Assembly (NCBI RefSeq): GCF_001428005.1
Contig: NZ_LMSB01000033.1
Coordinates: forward strand, 5,753-42,530
Length of the DNA: 36,778 bases
Source: Arthrobacter sp. Soil736
GTDB lineage: Bacteria; Actinomycetota; Actinomycetes; Actinomycetales; Micrococcaceae
Direction of reading: 5' to 3'
Below are positions 32,715 to 36,778 of the stretch, piece by piece. The notes beneath the pieces were generated by a model. That model was not told the DNA's origin. It was given only the letters and a program-made list of their open reading frames with translations, and made no database searches. Position 1 is the first letter of the stretch. Every line of letters starts with the position of its first letter. The position numbers were made by a program, and so were the translations under genes.

Positions 32715-33101
32715 TTGCGGGCCTTCTGGTCCACGATCCTCGGCGAGGAGCTCGGCCTGGCCGGGACGCTGATAGTTCTGGGGCTGTTCACAATTCTCGC
32801 CATCGCGGTCTTCAAGGTCCCCGCCAGAACCCAGGACACGTTTGCGCGCATCGTCTCCTCCAGCGTGATCACCTGGATCATCGGCCAGGCGGTCGTCAAC
32901 ACCGCCATGGTCAGCGGGCTGCTCCCCGTCATCGGCGTGCCCTTGCCGTTCATCTCCTACGGCCTGCTCCCGATGGTCTCCTCCCTAGCCGGCATCGGCA
33001 TGATCCTGGCCGTCACCCGCACCGAGACCAGGGCGCTCCGATCATGGAGACGGCCCCGGTCCCCCAAGTGGCAGCCGGTCAGCGCCCCCTACCTAACTTA
33101 G
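32715..33101 (+). pseudogene. ftsW: FtsW/RodA-family (SEDS) C-terminal fragment
   Basis: Residues from STILGEELGLAGTLIVLGLF through DTFARIVSSSVITWIIGQAV to VSGLLPVIGVPLPFISYG match the last three to four membrane helices of the lipid II polymerase FtsW. The GLLPVIGVPLPF motif is the family signature; the usual SSGG after it is SYGL. About 270 N-terminal residues of a normal FtsW are missing. Another core-gene scrap. Confidence 0.7.
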
Positions 33102-33146
33102 CGTGGCGGCGCCGCGGCGCAGCCGCTGCCGGACCGCCTGGGCCCT

Positions 33147-33431
33147 TCAGAGCCTGCGCCGGGAAAAGATCCCCCGCCTTCCGCCCGTCGCGGCAGCGAA
33201 GATTCCCAAGGCGATGACGGATCCCAGGATGGCCAGCAGCCAGGTCCGGAGGTTGAAGAAACTTCCGAGGCCGCCACCAAAGATGAGAGAGCCGATCCAC
33301 CCACCGAGGATCGCCCCGACCACGCCCAGAAGCAGGGTCATCAGCCACCCGCCGCCCTGCCGGCCAGGAAGGATGGCCTTCGCGATCGCTCCAGCGATCA
33401 GGCCGAGAACGAGAAATCCGAGGATTCCCAT
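33147..33431 (-). CDS. GlsB/YeaQ/YmgE-family stress membrane protein
   Basis: A 94-residue protein with three hydrophobic, Gly-rich segments: GILGFLVLGLIAGAIAKAIL, then PGRQGGGWLMTLLLGVVGAI and LGGWIGSLIFGG, the diagnostic pattern of the transglycosylase-associated/GlsB family, followed by a third helix (WLLAILGSVIALGIFAAATG) and a basic end. Small integral membrane proteins of this type are induced under stress; mechanism unknown. Complete. Confidence 0.88.
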   Translation of the reverse strand: MGILGFLVLGLIAGAIAKAILPGRQGGGWLMTLLLGVVGAILGGWIGSLIFGGGLGSFFNLRTWLLAILGSVIALGIFAAATGGRRGIFSRRRL

Positions 33432-33703
33432 GACGCACTTCTTTCTAGTCAGTCAGCTACAAACCGGCCATCACCGGCCATACTCTGAGTATGGTCAGCG
33501 TGCTTCGCATCTGACAAGCATCCTTGGTTGGTCAAGGAGTAAGCCGCCGACCGAGACGCCAGCGGGAGCAGGCCGTAGGAGAAACACATGGGCTTGGACG
33601 CGACAAGATCGAACTGATGCCCCGCTGACGCCTCAGTCCCGGGCGTCTTCACCCATCTCACCAGCAGCGATGCGGTACCGGCTGCTGGTTGCCCGAGTAG
33701 GGT

Positions 33704-34729
33704 CTATGCCCCGGTGAGAGCAGACGCCGGTTCCACCGTTTCGGTGAGAGCAGAAGCAGGGTAGACCGTGTAGGTATACGAACCGTCGGAGTTCTGGCTC
33801 AGCAAGCCCGTGAACTCCGTGGGCTTCGGGTCGCCCAGCGCCAACCCGCCATCGGAGTCAAAGTTAAATTCCTGCTGATCGGACTTGTCGGCGACCGTTA
33901 GGCGCGCTATGAACTGCCCCTGCCTTCCGTTGCAGCCGTGGCCGTCGGTGCGGAGGTAATCGAGTTCGGCGACGGCCGGACGGGACAGCAGCCAGGCCAG
34001 CGAGACCTGCTGCATCCCCAATCCCCACTCTCTGGCCAGGCAATCGAGCTTGCGGGCGACGGCGATCTCGGACTCGGTGAAGCCGGGGCCACCGTAGCGC
34101 TTGCCCCCGGCGATCGGGCGGTCCAGCACGGACAGGTCGGCCAACAGCCCGCCATGCAACGGCGCGTAGGGGACGACCGACAGTCCGAACCGCACGCACG
34201 CGGCACCCAGCTCCCGCTCGACGCTTCGGTCCAGGAGGCTGTACATCACCTGCGCAGCCACGGGGGCGGAGGCCAGCCGGCGGTCATCGGCGATCCACAG
34301 GGCCTCCGCCATCTGCCAGGCCGGATGGTTGGACAGTGCGACGTAACGCAGTTTTCCCTGACGGATCAGGTCGTCGTAGACGGCGAGCGTCTGCTCCAGC
34401 GGCGTGTTCGGATCAGGGAAATGCGCGTAATAGAGGTCGATGCGGTCTGTGCGCAGCCGGCGCAGGCTCTGCTCGACCTGCTGGATGCCTTCCGCGAGAG
34501 CGGCCTGATCGTAGTCGTGCGTGATCGCTCTCGATGCCCCGCAGTCAGCCGTCAGCCGTGGACGCCGCTCCAAGAGTGTCCGACCGCCGAGCCCGGACCC
34601 CATGCGCACATCCAGCCCTCGCAGAGAAACGCCCTTGTTCCCAAGCAACTGGGTGAGTACCATCCGATCCTGCTGCACGAATCCGCCGAACACGATCGGA
34701 AAGCCCGGTCCGACGTGCAAGATCGGCAA
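33704..34729 (-). pseudogene. Chimeric aldo/keto reductase with foreign ends
   Basis: The frame is open for 341 residues, but only about 68-252 (roughly 33970-34530) is aldo/keto reductase: VEQSLRRLRTDRIDLYYAHF, IRQGKLRYVALSNHPAWQ, VAAQVMYSLLDRSVERELG, SLAWLLSRPAVAEL. The N-terminal 67 residues do not match the family and lack the Asp and Tyr/Lys catalytic positions normally found there; the last 85 residues (QEFNFDSDGGLALGDPKPTE and on) replace the usual cofactor-binding end. The product could be made, but should not reduce carbonyls. Confidence 0.6.
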
Positions 34730-34765
34730 GCGATTCGCGCAGCGGGGTGCCCTCGGAATAAACTA

Positions 34766-34793
34766 TGACTAGGCTCAGTTATGAGTATAGTCA
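34766..34793. promoter_or_regulatory. Possible operator between aldo/keto reductase and OYE genes
   Basis: TGACTA (34766-34771) and TAGTCA (34788-34793) form an inverted repeat with a 16-base centre in the divergent gap 34730-34901, which is AT-richer than its surroundings. Control of the Old Yellow Enzyme gene by a MarR- or TetR-type regulator would fit, but no regulator gene is adjacent. Confidence 0.3.
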
Positions 34794-34901
34794 CCATTGA
34801 TTCAGGTTCAAAAGTGTCTGCGCTCATTGTCTTACGCGGAAGCACTGCGTGCCGCACAGTGGTGGTGCTAATGACCCATCGAACGCAAAGGACGAACCCT
34901 C

Positions 34902-35978
34902 ATGATCTTGTCTTCTCTCTGGCAACCCTTCACCCTTGGCCGCTTGGACCTTCCCCACCGACTTGCGCTGGCACCAATGACCCGAAGCCGTTCCAACCCG
35001 GATGGTACGCCGGGCGACCTGGCCGCCGAATATTACGGGCAGCGCGCGTCCCTGGGGTTGATCATTACCGAGGGCGCACAGCCGTCGGAAGACGGACAGG
35101 GCTATCCGAACACGCCGGGGATCTACACCCCTGAGCAGATCAAGGGCTGGCGAAAGATCACCGACAAAGTGCACGCCGGTGGTGGGGCGGTGTTCATCCA
35201 GTTGATGCATGTAGGTCGGATGTCTCACCCGGACAATACCCAGCACGGCCGGCTGCCGGTCGCACCGTCGGCGGTCTCGGCCGACCAGGAAATATTCACG
35301 CCAACAGGATTGCAGAAGACGCCGACGCCGCGGGAGCTGAGCCCGGCGGGTATCCAGGCCACCGTGGCTGAGTTCCGTCACGCCGCAGCTTCTGCCATCG
35401 CCGCCGGCGCTGACGGAGTCGAAATCCACGGCGCAAACGGCTATCTTTTGCACCAGTTCCTCTCCCCCAACGCCAACCACCGCACCGACTCCTACGGAGG
35501 ATCGGTAGAAAACCGGTCCCGGCTCGTGATCGAGATCGCCCAGGCTCTGGCCGAGGAAATCGGGGCGGACAGGGTTGGCATCCGACTCTCCCCCGCCATG
35601 CCCTTGGGCGGAATCGACGAGGGCGACACCGAGAGCGTGCGCGCTCAATACCGGCACCTGGTCGGTGAGCTCGCCACCCTGAACCTGGCCTACCTGCACC
35701 TTCACCATGTGGGCGACGACGAACTACTCCGCTCCCTCAGGGATGTATGGCCGACGGCGGTGCTCGTGGTCCGTTACGGACGCAACCGTGAACAGATCGC
35801 CGGCGACATCGAGGCCGGCCTTGCTGACATCGCCCCGCTGGGCCGTTTTGCGCTGGCCAACCCCGACATCGTGGACCGGCTGCGTGGGGACGCCCCGCTG
35901 AACGAGGTGGACCCAACCACCCTCTACGGCGGCGGCGCCTCCGGGTACACCGACTACCCAGCCCTCGCCCACGCCTGA
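34902..35978 (+). CDS. Old Yellow Enzyme-family ene-reductase (NemA-like)
   Basis: A 358-residue FMN-dependent TIM barrel of normal length. Motifs: [15 protein letters not shown] (phosphate and flavin region), [35 protein letters not shown], the substrate-binding His/Asn pair in [17 protein letters not shown], and [12 protein letters not shown]. It reduces activated C=C bonds such as N-ethylmaleimide, enones or nitro esters with NAD(P)H. An SDR gene follows 123 bases later, so the two may form an operon. It is the first clearly intact, full-length enzyme right of the scarred region. Confidence 0.92.
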   Translation: MILSSLWQPFTLGRLDLPHRLALAPMTRSRSNPDGTPGDLAAEYYGQRASLGLIITEGAQPSEDGQGYPNTPGIYTPEQIKGWRKITDKVHAGGGAVFIQLMHVGRMSHPDNTQHGRLPVAPSAVSADQEIFTPTGLQKTPTPRELSPAGIQATVAEFRHAAASAIAAGADGVEIHGANGYLLHQFLSPNANHRTDSYGGSVENRSRLVIEIAQALAEEIGADRVGIRLSPAMPLGGIDEGDTESVRAQYRHLVGELATLNLAYLHLHHVGDDELLRSLRDVWPTAVLVVRYGRNREQIAGDIEAGLADIAPLGRFALANPDIVDRLRGDAPLNEVDPTTLYGGGASGYTDYPALAHA

Positions 35979-36101
35979 TCAGGTGCCCTTAAACCGCCCG
36001 ACCTGGCTGCCCCCTCGGGGCCAGGGCGGGCGGCCCCTCAACCATCAACACCACCCGCGCCGACCGGTGCGGATGTATCCCGCAACAAGAAAGTTCGTGA
36101 A

Positions 36102-36778
36102 ATGCCCTCAATTAATGGAGCAGTCGTCCTGGTCACCGGTGCAAACGGTGGCATCGGAACGCACTTCGTGCACGACGCCCTCGCCCGCGGCGCCAGCAAG
36201 GTCTACGCCACCGCCCGCACCCCCCGCACCTGGGACGATGAGCGCATCATCCCGCTCACCCTCGACGTCACCGACGCCGCCTCCATCCAGGCAGCAGTCG
36301 AAGCCGCCGGTGACGTCACGGTGTTGATCAACAACGCCGGAGCGTCCGTAGCCAGCGCGGGCATCCTCACCCACACCGATGAGGAAATCCGGACCAACGT
36401 CGAGACGAACTTCCTCGGCCCGCTGTTCCTCGCCCGCGCATTCGCACCGATCCTCTCAGCGAAGGATGAGTCGGTGATCATCGACATCCACTCCGCCATG
36501 AGCTGGTACGCGGTCGGCGGTATTTACAGCGCCACCAAGGCCGCCCTCTGGTCCGCTACCAACTCGCTGCGCCTGGAACTCGCCCCCGAAGGGGTGCACG
36601 TGGTGGGCGTCCACGTCGGGTACGTTGACACGGCGATGGCTGCGAACGCCACCGTCCCCAAGATGGACCCGGCCGATCTCGTCCGCACCGTAATGGATGC
36701 CGTCGAAGCCGGTGAGTACGAGGTTCTCGCCGACGAGACATCCGTCCAGCTCAAGGCCGGACTCAGCGCTCCCATCGA
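36102..36778 (+). CDS. Short-chain dehydrogenase/reductase, 3' end outside window
   Basis: The frame from ATG 36102 is open to the window end (225 residues seen). SDR motifs: VLVTGANGGIGTHF, ATARTP (Arg after strand 2 suggests NADPH), TLDVTD, VLINNAGASV, and IDIHSAMSWYAVGGIYSATK with the catalytic Ser, Tyr and Lys. It is most like the NADPH-dependent, YajO/DltE-like SDRs. It follows the Old Yellow Enzyme gene on the same strand. Confidence 0.88.
   Translation, partial: MPSINGAVVLVTGANGGIGTHFVHDALARGASKVYATARTPRTWDDERIIPLTLDVTDAASIQAAVEAAGDVTVLINNAGASVASAGILTHTDEEIRTNVETNFLGPLFLARAFAPILSAKDESVIIDIHSAMSWYAVGGIYSATKAALWSATNSLRLELAPEGVHVVGVHVGYVDTAMAANATVPKMDPADLVRTVMDAVEAGEYEVLADETSVQLKAGLSAPI

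Noticed and set aside
1..36778. CRISPR arrays, rRNA and tRNA genes, complete insertion sequences, replication origin
   Set aside because: No regularly spaced repeats, no cloverleaf or rRNA-like stretches, no intact transposase and no iteron-like array were seen on reading; small tRNA-like elements cannot be fully excluded without a scan.

Overview
The window is high-GC DNA with actinobacterial gene style: GTG starts, AGGAGG-type ribosome sites, a GlsB-type stress protein, XRE-cupin regulators and sugar importers of the ribose class. Several small proteins look like those of Arthrobacter and relatives (Micrococcaceae). That placement rests on remembered family resemblance, not on a search. The centre, about 3.8-23.0 kb, is a coherent catabolic island. 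Both flanks are scarred accessory DNA in which intact small genes alternate with fragments of genes, including housekeeping genes (comEC, thyA, ftsW). A plasmid or a transposon-scarred chromosomal region would look like this.

Layout. 0-3.8 kb: the 3' part of an unknown protein, an unknown protein, a protein-kinase N-terminus abutting a comEC piece, and an AraC remnant. 3.8-15.1 kb, all on the minus strand and listed in transcription order: sugar-type ABC importer (lipoprotein, double ATPase, permease), SDR, hydroxyquinol 1,2-dioxygenase, maleylacetate reductase, zinc-type alcohol dehydrogenase, IolE-like TIM-barrel protein, a terminator-like hairpin, an XRE-cupin regulator, two small proteins and a Gfo/Idh/MocA oxidoreductase. 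15.5-16.3 kb: a second XRE-cupin regulator, divergent. 16.5-18.6 kb, minus: a frameshifted SDR, an SDR and an NTF2-like protein. 19.1-23.0 kb, plus: a paralogous NTF2-like protein, 3-oxoadipyl-CoA thiolase, CoA-transferase subunits A (frameshifted) and B, a frameshifted FAH-family gene and the stump of an amidohydrolase. 23-34.7 kb: degraded TetR gene, a tandem CBM21-like protein, thyA fragment, Tni-type transposon remnants, resolvase remnant, small hypothetical genes, several frameshifted genes, an ftsW fragment, GlsB and a chimeric aldo/keto reductase. 34.9-36.8 kb: an Old Yellow Enzyme and an SDR running off the window.

How the genes work together. Hydroxyquinol dioxygenase, maleylacetate reductase, CoA-transferase and thiolase form a complete lower pathway from 1,2,4-trihydroxybenzene to succinyl-CoA plus acetyl-CoA. 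I see no aromatic hydroxylase to make the hydroxyquinol. What accompanies the pathway is a sugar-class importer, an inositol-dehydrogenase-like protein, an inosose-dehydratase-like fold, several alcohol dehydrogenases/SDRs and two NTF2-like proteins (the fold of scytalone dehydratase). I therefore propose that a cyclitol or similar polyol is imported, oxidised and dehydrated to hydroxyquinol without an oxygenase. A deoxyinositol such as quercitol fits the stoichiometry exactly: one oxidation and loss of two waters. This is inference.

Control. The two leftward operons share a promoter/operator: TTGACAC on the -35 side and ATCACTT near the -10, with three half-sites at 15305-15357. An XRE-cupin protein is the natural candidate regulator. 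Three genes of the island (SDR at 17.8-18.6 kb, CoA-transferase A, FAH) carry frameshifts, two of them one-base losses in homopolymers, so either decay or base-calling error must be excluded.
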